Shown here in pieces: positions 56,440 to 63,776 of a stretch of DNA of 64,000 bases (its first letter is position 1; each line of letters begins with the position of its first letter). This DNA comes from Paenibacillus brevis (GTDB taxonomy: Bacteria; Bacillota; Bacilli; Paenibacillales; Paenibacillaceae): the NCBI RefSeq assembly GCF_018919145.1, contig NZ_JAHLQJ010000012.1, forward strand, positions 62,001 through 126,000, in the 5' to 3' direction. The notes beneath the pieces are model-generated. The model did no database searches and was not told the origin of the DNA. It saw nothing but the letters and a program-made list of their open reading frames with translations. A program made the position numbers and the translations under genes.

Positions 56440-56720
56440 AGAGCTTGTTCAAAAAATCAACTTTTAATCAAGAAACGCCTGCTTCATATGCGCTGCACGT
56501 CGTTGGATCACTTTCCATATCTGCCATCAACCCTTTCCCCTTCAAATCTACTAGCTAGGTGTACAAAATGTCCCTTACATTCCCATATCATCAGAAATTA
56601 GCTCTAAGAAGACGTATTGTCCGTAAAACGGGGAAGGAGGGATCAGGAGAGTCGTTCGGCATCGAATAGCTCTCTTTGAACCACTTCGTGATCAAAAGAT
56701 GACTTTTTGAAATATCCTCC
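56440..56720 (+). repeat. Second large copy of the inverted-repeat element (281 bp)
   Basis: Left end AGAGCTTGTTCAAAAAATCA, right end (complement) TTTCAAAAAGTCATCTTTTG followed by ATCACGAAGTGGTTC, which matches the left end of the 48861 copy; this copy is thus in inverse orientation. The inner part also keeps GCATCGAAT near the right end, but otherwise differs. A further left-end stub (AGAGCGTGTTCAAA) lies just before it at 56423-56436. No ORF. Confidence 0.6.
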
Positions 56721-56737
56721 TTTAATCTCTGGATGGA

Positions 56738-56766
56738 TTGACAACCAACTCAGAAGCAACTAGGAT
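56738..56766 (+). promoter_or_regulatory. Sigma-A promoter of the comM-like gene
   Basis: Plus strand TTGACA (56738-56743, perfect -35), 17-nt spacer, TAGGAT (56761-56766). Predicted start near 56773, giving a ~95-nt leader before the coding region. It starts 18 bp after the repeat element. Confidence 0.65.
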
Positions 56767-56793
56767 ACCAGTAGAGAATGATTAGAAAATCGT

Positions 56794-56864
56794 GGAAATA
56801 AGGAAGCACCTTTTCCCGTTGAAGCGGCAAAGCCGAATGAATTCAATGGAAGAAGGTGTTTTTT
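56794..56864 (+). promoter_or_regulatory. Candidate transcription attenuator in the comM-like leader
   Basis: A terminator-like hairpin (56807-56823 with 56842-56858; CACCTT/AAGGTG, TTCC/GGAA, TTGAA/TTCAA, with an inner CGGC-AAA-GCCG) is followed at once by T6 (56859-56864) and then the start codon. An alternative helix GGAAATAAGG (56794-56803) with CCTTTTCC (56809-56816), loop AAGCA, uses the same 5' arm and would prevent it. The AAGGTG ribosome site lies in the 3' arm. A 7-codon frame with a Trp codon (56778-56801) overlaps the alternative helix. Confidence 0.6.
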
Positions 56865-56867
56865 GTG

Positions 56868-58457
56868 TTGTATAGCAAAGTGTCCAGCGCATGTCTGTAC
56901 GGTATTGATGGAGTTATGATTGAAGTTGAGGTCGATCTGGCGAGCGGTATTCCCCAGACCAGCGTAGTAGGACTTCCGGATTCGGCTATCCGGGAAGCGG
57001 TTGAACGGGTACGGTCCGCGATAAAAAACTGCGGATTTACCTTTCCCATGCAGCGGATAACTATCAACCTTGCGCCTGCCGATATTCGCAAGGAAGGTAC
57101 TGCGTTTGATCTGGCTATCGCCATCGGCTTGCTTGCCGCAAGCGGACAAGTTCAATTGCCCGGCTTGGACCGGCTCCTGATCATTGGCGAGCTGGCGCTT
57201 GACGGCGCGCTTCGCCCTGTTCCAGGCGTCCTTGCCATGGTCGACCTGGCAAGACGGAACGGATTTCATGCCGTGCTTGTGCCTGAAGGCAACGTCGAGG
57301 AAGCGCTGCTGCTGGAGGGGATGACCATTTATGGCCTTCAGCATTTGAAGCAGCTTTTGCCGGAGAGTGGATCAGACCCTAGCAAGCAGGATCAAGCATC
57401 ATGCACCGGCCCCGCAGCATTGGAACGCTTGATCTGTCAATCGAGCCGGGACGCCTCGACTCCTGTTGCAGAAACCGCGAACACAGCCGAGGATTACTGT
57501 GATGTGTTAGGGCAGCATCATGTCAAACGGGCACTTACAATTGCTGCTGCAGGGATGCATAATCTGCTGCTTATAGGACCTCCGGGCACTGGCAAGACGA
57601 TGCTCATTCGCAGGCTTCCCGGCATCCTTCCCGCACTTACTCCCGAAGAATCGCTGGAGGTCACGAAAATTTACAGCGCGGCTGGCCTGTTACGCCAGCA
57701 TACCGGCGGACTATTGACCACACGGCCATTCCGCTCGCCGCACCATACAATTTCCGCAGGCGGACTGATCGGCGGGGGAAGCATTCCCAAGCCTGGAGAG
57801 GTCAGCCTTGCTCATCGAGGGGTGCTGTTTCTGGATGAACTGCCCGAATTCTCCCGAACAGCTCTTGAGGTGCTGAGACAACCGCTGGAGGAAAGGAGGG
57901 TTACAATTAGCCGTTCCCGCGCAGCATTTACCTTCCCAGCTCATTTTCTATTAACAATTAGTCTTAACCCCTGCCCTTGCGGCTTTTTTGGGAGCGAGCC
58001 CCCTCAGCAGCTCTGCACGTGCTCTCCTTATCGAATTGCGCAGTATCGGGAGAAAATCTCGGGGCCATTGCTTGACCGGATCGATATGCATGTGGAGGTT
58101 CCAAGACCGCCGAAATGGCAGCACGACCCCCGACCGCTCTCTTCTAATGAGATGCGACTGGAGGTCGAGAAAGCCGTGAGCATTCAGTTAGAACGTTATG
58201 CAGGGTCGCCTTACCGCCGAAATGGCGAGCTTAGCGGCGCGGCTCTGCGGCGGACTGCACGAATACTGCCGGAAGCAGAGCAATTATTGCAGACTTCTTT
58301 TGGCGCACTCGGGCTCAGTATGCGAGCCTATGACCGTATCATCAAGCTGTCGCGAACAATCGCCGATTTGGCGGCTTCCAGCGATATCAGAGCCGAGCAT
58401 ATTGCAGAAGCGATCCAGTACCGTTGTCTGGACCGCCGCAGTCCAAGCGCCTCTTGA
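56868..58457 (+). CDS. ComM/YifB family Mg-chelatase-like AAA+ ATPase
   Basis: 529 residues, the only plus-strand gene. An N-terminal ChlI-like domain (YSKVSSACLYGIDGVMIEVE; PADIRKEGTAFDLAIAIGLL), an AAA+ core with Walker A GPPGTGKTMLIRRLPGILP, Walker B GVLFLDELPEFSR, and a Cys-containing NPCPCGFFG segment, then the C-terminal Mg-chelatase domain (FGALGLSMRAYDRIIKLSRT). ComM in Gram-negatives is a branch-migration helicase for transformation; the same role here is inference. Start TTG at 56868 or GTG at 56865, both after AAGGTG. Confidence 0.93.
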   Translation: MYSKVSSACLYGIDGVMIEVEVDLASGIPQTSVVGLPDSAIREAVERVRSAIKNCGFTFPMQRITINLAPADIRKEGTAFDLAIAIGLLAASGQVQLPGLDRLLIIGELALDGALRPVPGVLAMVDLARRNGFHAVLVPEGNVEEALLLEGMTIYGLQHLKQLLPESGSDPSKQDQASCTGPAALERLICQSSRDASTPVAETANTAEDYCDVLGQHHVKRALTIAAAGMHNLLLIGPPGTGKTMLIRRLPGILPALTPEESLEVTKIYSAAGLLRQHTGGLLTTRPFRSPHHTISAGGLIGGGSIPKPGEVSLAHRGVLFLDELPEFSRTALEVLRQPLEERRVTISRSRAAFTFPAHFLLTISLNPCPCGFFGSEPPQQLCTCSPYRIAQYREKISGPLLDRIDMHVEVPRPPKWQHDPRPLSSNEMRLEVEKAVSIQLERYAGSPYRRNGELSGAALRRTARILPEAEQLLQTSFGALGLSMRAYDRIIKLSRTIADLAASSDIRAEHIAEAIQYRCLDRRSPSAS

Positions 58458-58493
58458 AAGAGTTGGGCTAACACTAGTATTGCTGGGTAAATA

Positions 58494-58907
58494 TTAAAAT
58501 GAAGCTATGTAGTGCTCCAGGGATTCAACCTTCATGTCCGGACCCAGCACAATTCCGATCAGATCAAATCTCACATTGGAAGTGCTGGCTTCGTGCTGGA
58601 GTAAATAGACAGCAGCCGTATCCCGGACCTGCCGGATTTTGCGCGGGGTCATCGATTCAGCCGGAGTTCCGAAGCCCATGCTTCGACTGCTTCGGCTGCG
58701 GACCTCCACAATGACGAGCATTCCGTTCTTTTCGGCAATAATATCAAGCTCACCGCTACGGCAACGCCAATTCCGCTCCACAATGAGGTAGCCTTCTTTA
58801 AGCAAATATTGGGCCGCATGCTCCTCGGCATTCCTCCCGCGAAGCTTGCGGCCATCTTTGATTGAACTTTCTGCCCCATCTCTCGGGTCCAACGTCCCGC
58901 CGCTCAT
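58494..58907 (-). CDS. YraN family (UPF0102) putative endonuclease
   Basis: 137 residues with the nuclease-like core: AEEHAAQYLLKEGYLIVERN, WRCRSGELDIIAEKNGMLVI and VEVRSRSS, which supplies the Glu...Asp...Glu-x-Lys-type metal site with Arg in place of Lys. The family is related to Holliday junction resolvases; its role is unknown. The start overlaps the preceding gene's stop (ATGA). It converges with the comM-like gene, and the ends are 36 nt apart. Confidence 0.9.
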   Translation of the reverse strand: MSGGTLDPRDGAESSIKDGRKLRGRNAEEHAAQYLLKEGYLIVERNWRCRSGELDIIAEKNGMLVIVEVRSRSSRSMGFGTPAESMTPRKIRQVRDTAAVYLLQHEASTSNVRFDLIGIVLGPDMKVESLEHYIASF

Positions 58908-59203
58908 TTCAATCTGCCTCCTGCATCCCGATCCGCACGGTAAATAAAGCTCAGTATTTCAGCTACCAAATTATAAAGCTCCGGCGGAATCTGCCGGTCC
59001 AGGTCCAGCTTGGACAATACCTCCACCAATGCAGCATCCTCCTGAACCGGAATTTCATGCTCGCGAGCCAGATCCAGGATACGGTCTGCAAGATAACCGG
59101 TTCCTTTGGCCGCTAGTACAGGAGCATCGTGTTGTGCAGGATCATATTTTAGCGCAACCGCCTTCTTGAGTGAGGAGTTCCTCTTCTTGTCCTGCTCGCT
59201 CAT
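58904..59203 (-). CDS. Free-standing FlhB C-terminal domain protein (YlqH-like)
   Basis: 99 residues aligned along their length with the FlhB fragment after the autocleavage site (KAVALKYDPAQHDAPVLAAK against FAIALKYDGSKMDAPQVVAK; EILSFIYRADR at the end). The membrane half is absent and NPTH is replaced by NSSLKK, so no self-cleavage is possible. B. subtilis ylqH occupies the same place. It overlaps both neighbours by 4 nt. Similar stand-alone FlhB-C proteins (FlhX of Campylobacter) can support FlhB function; here the role is unknown. Confidence 0.9.
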   Translation of the reverse strand: MSEQDKKRNSSLKKAVALKYDPAQHDAPVLAAKGTGYLADRILDLAREHEIPVQEDAALVEVLSKLDLDRQIPPELYNLVAEILSFIYRADRDAGGRLK

Positions 59204-61206
59204 ATGCGGTAATCGACTCCTTTGTACGGGCTGGGAGCATAGGTCATGGATCGGCCTAATTCAAGACTAGAGCCTTCAGCTTCCATGGATGTGATAAGCA
59301 GCTCTGTCTTCAGGGAGAGCAACTGATAGCCCGCTCCATTCAGCGCCTGCTCGACTTCCTCATTTTTCGTCTCCAGATAGGCGCCCACCGTTTCATTCTC
59401 GGCAAGGATTCTTAAGATCACCTTCCGGTCAGCAACCTGCACATCGACCATGAGCTGTCCTAATGCCTTCATTTGCAGATCAAACCACAATCGGCAATTC
59501 GCCGCATCCAGTTCTCCCTTGCGTCCGCGCCGGGCTTCAATCTGGACGGAAGCTGTCTCTTCGCCGTTCGGACCGGTAAAGGGCAGGAACATCGTTACCT
59601 GCGCAAATGGCGCGGTCCGATCTGTGGTGAGCAGCAGTTGCTGTCCAGTCAGCTGCTGTACGATTTGCCGGGCCGCTTCTCTGAGCGGCTCGGGCAGTTG
59701 ATCTGCTGCGGCAGCTTGCAGCAGCAGGCCTTTTAGTGTGTCACGGACGGCGGCGGCCTCTTCCCCGCCAACGTCCGTGAATGCCAGCGCTGCAGCAGCC
59801 GCAGGCTGCACTTGCGCTGGCAAGGGCTCGGCAGCGGCTTGCGCTTGCTGCGCTGCCGCGGTGGCGACGGCGGGCTGTGCAGCCGCCGTCGTTGTTGCCT
59901 GCTGCTGCGCCTGCGGCGGCAGCGAGGCACCCGGCGCAGCCTGGCCCGTGGCCTGCTGCGCCTGAGGCGCGCCAGCGGCCTTGCCATCGGCGGCCGCTGC
60001 GCGCAGCACCTGCTGCTCGTGCTCCGCACCGAGCAGCTTCAGCACGCGCCCCACCCACGACTCCGTCTGGGGTTGGGGGCGCGCTGCTTGCGAAGCTGCC
60101 GCAGGCGCTTCGCCATCCATGGCCGCCGATGCCATGCCGGCGGCCATGGGCCCTTCTGCAGCGGCCTGCTTGCCGGCAGCCGCTGTAGCAGCCGCGCCGC
60201 CCTCCGTAAGCGCGGCGCCCTTCAGCTCCGTGAGCACCTGCTGCAGCTTCTGCAGCAGCTCACGGCCATCTCCCTTGGCCGCTGCGGCCATCTGGCGGCC
60301 GCCGCCTTCCGGCAGAGCAGTCCCTTCTGCCGGAACCGGAGTTGCAGCGGCCTGTCTTGGGGCGGCAAGAGGCGCTGCCTCTTCCTGCATCTGTGACAGA
60401 CCGGAACCCGAAGCCGCCGTCATCATCCCCGGCGCTGGCTGATTCCCCATGTTTCCGGCAACTTGACCGTCAACAACTCTTCCCGCATTAGCGTTTACAG
60501 CGCCTTCCCCTTGCGCAAGAGGGCTGCCCGCAGGATTCGCAGCGGTTCCTTGAGCTAATGCAGTCCCTGACGCCGGGCCTTGTTGACCTTCGGCTCCCTG
60601 TGCATTCATCCGGCTAAGCAAAGACGTAATTTGCTCCTCCAAGGAGGATAACAGCACATGAAGCTGGGGACCAAACACGGCTTGGTGCAGTCCGGAGACC
60701 GTCTCCGCTGTGAGCGGCAATGACCGGCTTAAAGCAATCCCTGCGGACTGAATCCACTCGGATAAATTCACCGATGCCGGCTTTTGAGCATTTAACGCGG
60801 ACAGCTGGGCCAGATTCTCCTTGGTCAACGGAATCCCCGCAGACTGCATCATCTGCAGGAGTTCCCGGTTTGCTGGAGTGTTATCCAGCCCTAAGGCTTC
60901 CAACGCCTTGGAAAGCCCGGCTCCGGTTAACTCTCCATTCATCGCGCCTTGAATCGGCTTTAGCCGCATCATTCCGTCTTCCGCCTGCGGCTGCACCTGA
61001 AGGAGCGTTGTCTGTCCTGGCTGGAGAGGAGTCTCAAGAGCTGCGTGAAGCTTGACGCCTTGCACGTTAAGTACGGCTTCCTGTCCGTCTTCGGAGACAC
61101 TAAGCACGGTCCCGCGTACAACCTGCCCGGATTTCAACTCCAGCGTTTTGGGCGCTCCGGGCTTATTTTCCCCTGCCATCGCCCGTATAATCGGTCCAAT
61201 ACTCAT
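59200..61206 (-). CDS. FliK-like hook-length-control-type protein (YlqG-like), Ala/Gln-rich
   Basis: 668 residues from the ATG at 61206 (MSIGPIIRAM), just after GGGGGGAG. The N-terminal ~150 residues are a small beta domain (LELKSGQVVRGTVLSVSEDG) plus helices; residues ~200-490 are low-complexity Ala/Gln/Gly/Pro. The C-terminal ~150 form a Flg_hook-like domain (TMFLPFTGPNGEETASVQIE, CRLWFDLQMKALGQLMVDVQ) ending PSPYKGVDYRI. The central DNA is markedly GC-rich. This is a second FliK-type protein besides fliK at 37.5 kb, coupled to the FlhB-C protein. Confidence 0.85.
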   Translation of the reverse strand: MSIGPIIRAMAGENKPGAPKTLELKSGQVVRGTVLSVSEDGQEAVLNVQGVKLHAALETPLQPGQTTLLQVQPQAEDGMMRLKPIQGAMNGELTGAGLSKALEALGLDNTPANRELLQMMQSAGIPLTKENLAQLSALNAQKPASVNLSEWIQSAGIALSRSLPLTAETVSGLHQAVFGPQLHVLLSSLEEQITSLLSRMNAQGAEGQQGPASGTALAQGTAANPAGSPLAQGEGAVNANAGRVVDGQVAGNMGNQPAPGMMTAASGSGLSQMQEEAAPLAAPRQAAATPVPAEGTALPEGGGRQMAAAAKGDGRELLQKLQQVLTELKGAALTEGGAAATAAAGKQAAAEGPMAAGMASAAMDGEAPAAASQAARPQPQTESWVGRVLKLLGAEHEQQVLRAAAADGKAAGAPQAQQATGQAAPGASLPPQAQQQATTTAAAQPAVATAAAQQAQAAAEPLPAQVQPAAAAALAFTDVGGEEAAAVRDTLKGLLLQAAAADQLPEPLREAARQIVQQLTGQQLLLTTDRTAPFAQVTMFLPFTGPNGEETASVQIEARRGRKGELDAANCRLWFDLQMKALGQLMVDVQVADRKVILRILAENETVGAYLETKNEEVEQALNGAGYQLLSLKTELLITSMEAEGSSLELGRSMTYAPSPYKGVDYRI

Positions 61207-61229
61207 GCTCTCCCCCCTAGTCACTACGA

Positions 61230-61258
61230 TATATAAAACCCGCCGGCAATAGGCGGGT
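61230..61258 (-). terminator. Intrinsic terminator downstream of rnhB
   Basis: Minus strand ACCCGCC-TATTGCC-GGCGGGT (61258-61238) followed by TTTATAT. It lies in the 55-nt gap between rnhB and the FliK-like gene, so the latter trio needs read-through or an unseen promoter. Confidence 0.8.
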
Positions 61259-61261
61259 CAC

Positions 61262-61879
61262 TTAGAACAAAGTCTGTTCCTCAACAAACAGGTTTGTCAT
61301 AAAGCTCTTCCGATGCATCGGAGTAGGTCCCAACGCCTGAATCTGCTCGCGATGAAACTTCGTCGCATAACCCTTATGTGTGCCGATTCCGTATTCCGGG
61401 TACAGAGCATCCCATTCCCCTTTGCACAATCTGTCACGCGTGACCTTCGCCACGATGGAAGCCGCCGCAATCGACTGGCTTGTCGCATCTCCCTTGATCA
61501 AGGAAGCCTGGGGAATTTCCACATCAATTCGTTCCGCATCGATCAGCAGAAAGTCCGGCGCAAGAGAAAGCTGCTGGACGGCTTGCTTCATAGCCAGCCT
61601 GGTGGCCTGTTTAATATTTATCCGGTCAATCGTCTCAGCATCTGCATGGCCGATACCCACAGCCAAAGCTTTACTCATAATGATGTCATATAACTTCTCG
61701 CGCTTCTTCTCACTTAGCTTCTTGGAGTCATTGACTCCCTCCAGCACCAGCCTGTGAGGCAAAATTACAGCTGCGGCCACAACGTCGCCAAATAGGCATC
61801 CCCGGCCAACCTCGTCTATACCGGCAATATACCGGTACTGCTGCCAGTACTCCCGCTCATGAAATAACAAATCGTTCAT
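61262..61879 (-). CDS. rnhB: Ribonuclease HII
   Basis: Removes RNA from RNA-DNA hybrids and single ribonucleotides. 205 residues with the catalytic motif GIDEVGRGCLFGDVVAAAVI (Asp-Glu), DSKKLSEKKRE, LIDAERIDVEI and the late acidic site KGEWDALYPEYG. The usual GRGPL reads GRGCL. ATG with GAGG ~5 nt upstream. Confidence 0.96.
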   Translation of the reverse strand: MNDLLFHEREYWQQYRYIAGIDEVGRGCLFGDVVAAAVILPHRLVLEGVNDSKKLSEKKREKLYDIIMSKALAVGIGHADAETIDRINIKQATRLAMKQAVQQLSLAPDFLLIDAERIDVEIPQASLIKGDATSQSIAAASIVAKVTRDRLCKGEWDALYPEYGIGTHKGYATKFHREQIQALGPTPMHRKSFMTNLFVEEQTLF

Positions 61880-62011
61880 AATGCCTCACACTCCCAACTC
61901 TCTCTACAAGCTAACTTATCACAGATGTCAATATCAAGTCATTTGGCATTCCGGCAATACAACAACAGTCTTTTCAGAACAAGTCCACTCGTTATCGGCT
62001 CTATAGTATAT

Positions 62012-62037
62012 GTATCGGCATTCTGCATCCGTTTTTG
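62012..62037 (-). promoter_or_regulatory. Sigma-D-like promoter match upstream of rnhB
   Basis: Minus strand CAAA (62037-62034), 14-nt spacer, GCCGATAC (62019-62012), against the sigma-D consensus TAAA-N14/15-GCCGATAT. A second GCCGATAA lies at 61999-61992 without a -35. A competing sigma-A start is possible in the same 240-nt gap, where I see nothing else. Confidence 0.35.
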
Positions 62038-62048
62038 TAAGCTTTGCG

Positions 62049-62091
62049 TAAAAAAACAAGACAGAGTCAGCTCCTTTGGCTGACTCTGTCT
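62049..62091 (-). terminator. Strong terminator downstream of rbgA
   Basis: Minus strand 13-bp perfect stem (AGACAGAGTCAGC with its complement, 62091-62079 and 62071-62059), 7-nt loop, then TG and a run of seven T. Thirty nt past the rbgA stop; ends the rplS-lepB-rbgA unit. Confidence 0.92.
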
Positions 62092-62121
62092 CCAAGCTCA
62101 TTATTCTTATAGAATCCGCAC

Positions 62122-63009
62122 TTACAGCAGTGCCGGTTTATTCAGATGAAACGGCGCTTCAAGCGTATATCTCCCAAGTTTGCCCGCTCTCAGCTCTCTA
62201 AGGAAAATTCCGGAGGCCTTCTCCAGATCTACACGTCCTCCGCTTACAATACATCCCCGTTTCCGCCCGATTGCCTCCATTACGGCCACGATCTCATCCG
62301 GGTTGTCGGGATCCTGAGGCTGCTCTTTCAGGTCAAAGCGCTCACTGAGCGCCTCCCAATAATACTGAACCAGATATTTCACGCCAAAGAACGCGATATC
62401 CTCAAGATTCAGAATTTCTTCCCGTATAGCGCCGGTTACCGCAAGCCGGTAACCCACATTTTGATCCTCAAACTTCGGCCACAGAATCCCGGGTGTATCG
62501 AGCAGTTCCAGATCCGTGCCGATCTTAATCCATTGCTGTGCCTTGGTCACGCCTGGACGATCTCCGGTCGCTGCAATATTTTTACCGGCCATCCGGTTGA
62601 TCAGCGTCGACTTCCCGACATTGGGAATACCAACGATTAAAGCCCTTATCGCGCGCGGGTTCATTCCCTTCGCAATCTGCCGTTCAATCTTCTCCCGCAT
62701 TAACTCCTTTGCCTTAACAGGAATCTCTTTGATTCCTTGTCCGCTGGCAGCATCCACCTGTACGGCAACATGACCTTCCTGACGGAAATATTCGATCCAC
62801 TCTCTCGTCACCGAAGGGTCTGCCAGATCCGCTTTATTAAGCACGATCAGACGAGGCTTTCCCTGTAAAATATCATCAATCATCGGATTTCGGCTCGACA
62901 GGGGGAGTCTGGCATCGATCAGCTCAATGACTAAGTCCAGCAGCTTAAGCTTTTCTTCAATTTGCCGCCTTGCCCTGGTCATATGTCCGGGAAACCATTG
63001 TATTGTCAT
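62122..63009 (-). CDS. rbgA: Ribosome biogenesis GTPase RbgA (YlqF)
   Basis: Circularly permuted GTPase for late 50S assembly. 295 residues, with motif order G4 (LNKAD, 58-61), G1 (GIPNVGKS, 127-134), G2/G3 (DTPG, 171-174), then a C-terminal ANTAR-like helical domain. N-terminal [19 protein letters not shown] is diagnostic. GAGGTG ~10 nt before the ATG. Confidence 0.97.
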   Translation of the reverse strand: MTIQWFPGHMTRARRQIEEKLKLLDLVIELIDARLPLSSRNPMIDDILQGKPRLIVLNKADLADPSVTREWIEYFRQEGHVAVQVDAASGQGIKEIPVKAKELMREKIERQIAKGMNPRAIRALIVGIPNVGKSTLINRMAGKNIAATGDRPGVTKAQQWIKIGTDLELLDTPGILWPKFEDQNVGYRLAVTGAIREEILNLEDIAFFGVKYLVQYYWEALSERFDLKEQPQDPDNPDEIVAVMEAIGRKRGCIVSGGRVDLEKASGIFLRELRAGKLGRYTLEAPFHLNKPALL

Positions 63010-63024
63010 GATTGCATATCACCT

Positions 63025-63678
63025 CTAGTTCCCGTAATTATGTTTTACGAATTCAAAATCCTGCATCGGCCAAAATACGAGATCCGCACGGCCAATAATA
63101 TCGCTATAAGGAACAAACCCGATTCTCCGGCTGTCTGTACTGTCGGGACGATTGTCACCCATGACAAACACATAGCCTTCCGGCACAGTTCCGTCAGGAA
63201 CAAGTTCATTCGGGAAATTGGACGTGGGATTGTTTTGTCTGCTGTTATACAACTCGTTGTTGGCGTGTTTCTCGTCCAGCACGTCCTGGATGTATGCTTC
63301 TTCAATGGCTTCACCGTTAATCTTCACGGTATCGCCGTCCACCTCGACGGTATCTCCAGGCACACCGATAACACGCTTAATGAAGTCGCGCCCTTCAGTA
63401 GGCACATGGAATACCACGACCTCGCCAAACTTTGGATCCCGTATATCATAAATGATTTTATTGACGATAATCCGCTCACCGGTATGAAAATTCGGCTGCA
63501 TGGAAGGACCGTCCACAATAAAAGGGGCAAAGAAAAGCCAGCGGATCACGAGCACTAAAGCGACAGCGATCACGATAGCCTTCAGCCATTCCAAAGCCTC
63601 GCTCTTTCCTTGCTTGGGCGGGTTCTCAGGGGATTCTTCCGGCCGGACCGGTTGTTCAGACTCCGATAAATGCTCCAT
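63025..63678 (-). CDS. lepB: Type I signal peptidase
   Basis: Cleaves signal peptides at the outer face of the membrane. 217 residues: a Pro/Glu-rich N-terminal tail, one membrane helix (~31-50), catalytic Ser59 in VDGPSMQPNF and Lys101 in RDFIKRVIGVPGD, and box E GDNRPDSTDSR. It is between rplS and rbgA, as B. subtilis places rplS-ylqF with a sip-type gene in many relatives. Confidence 0.96.
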   Translation of the reverse strand: MEHLSESEQPVRPEESPENPPKQGKSEALEWLKAIVIAVALVLVIRWLFFAPFIVDGPSMQPNFHTGERIIVNKIIYDIRDPKFGEVVVFHVPTEGRDFIKRVIGVPGDTVEVDGDTVKINGEAIEEAYIQDVLDEKHANNELYNSRQNNPTSNFPNELVPDGTVPEGYVFVMGDNRPDSTDSRRIGFVPYSDIIGRADLVFWPMQDFEFVKHNYGN

Positions 63679-63721
63679 GTTTCCTGACCTCGCTTTGTCA
63701 TAATATATGTATCAATACTTA

Positions 63722-63762
63722 TTTTTAAAAACAGCAAAGGGGCTTGTCAAACAAGCCCCTTT
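63722..63762 (-). terminator. Intrinsic terminator downstream of rplS
   Basis: Minus strand AAAGGGGCTTG-TTTGA-CAAGCCCCTTT (63762-63736), an 11-bp perfect stem, then GCTGTTTTT. Fifteen nt past the rplS stop. Confidence 0.82.
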
Positions 63763-63776
63763 TGTTCGTTAATGAA

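Noticed and set aside
56760..57344. 194-codon minus-strand open frame over the comM-like start
   Set aside because: Antisense to the well-supported AAA+ gene; no family match.
59738..60442. Several overlapping open frames on both strands in the GC-rich part of the FliK-like gene
   Set aside because: Stops are rare in GC-rich DNA; only the minus-strand frame continues into conserved N- and C-terminal domains.
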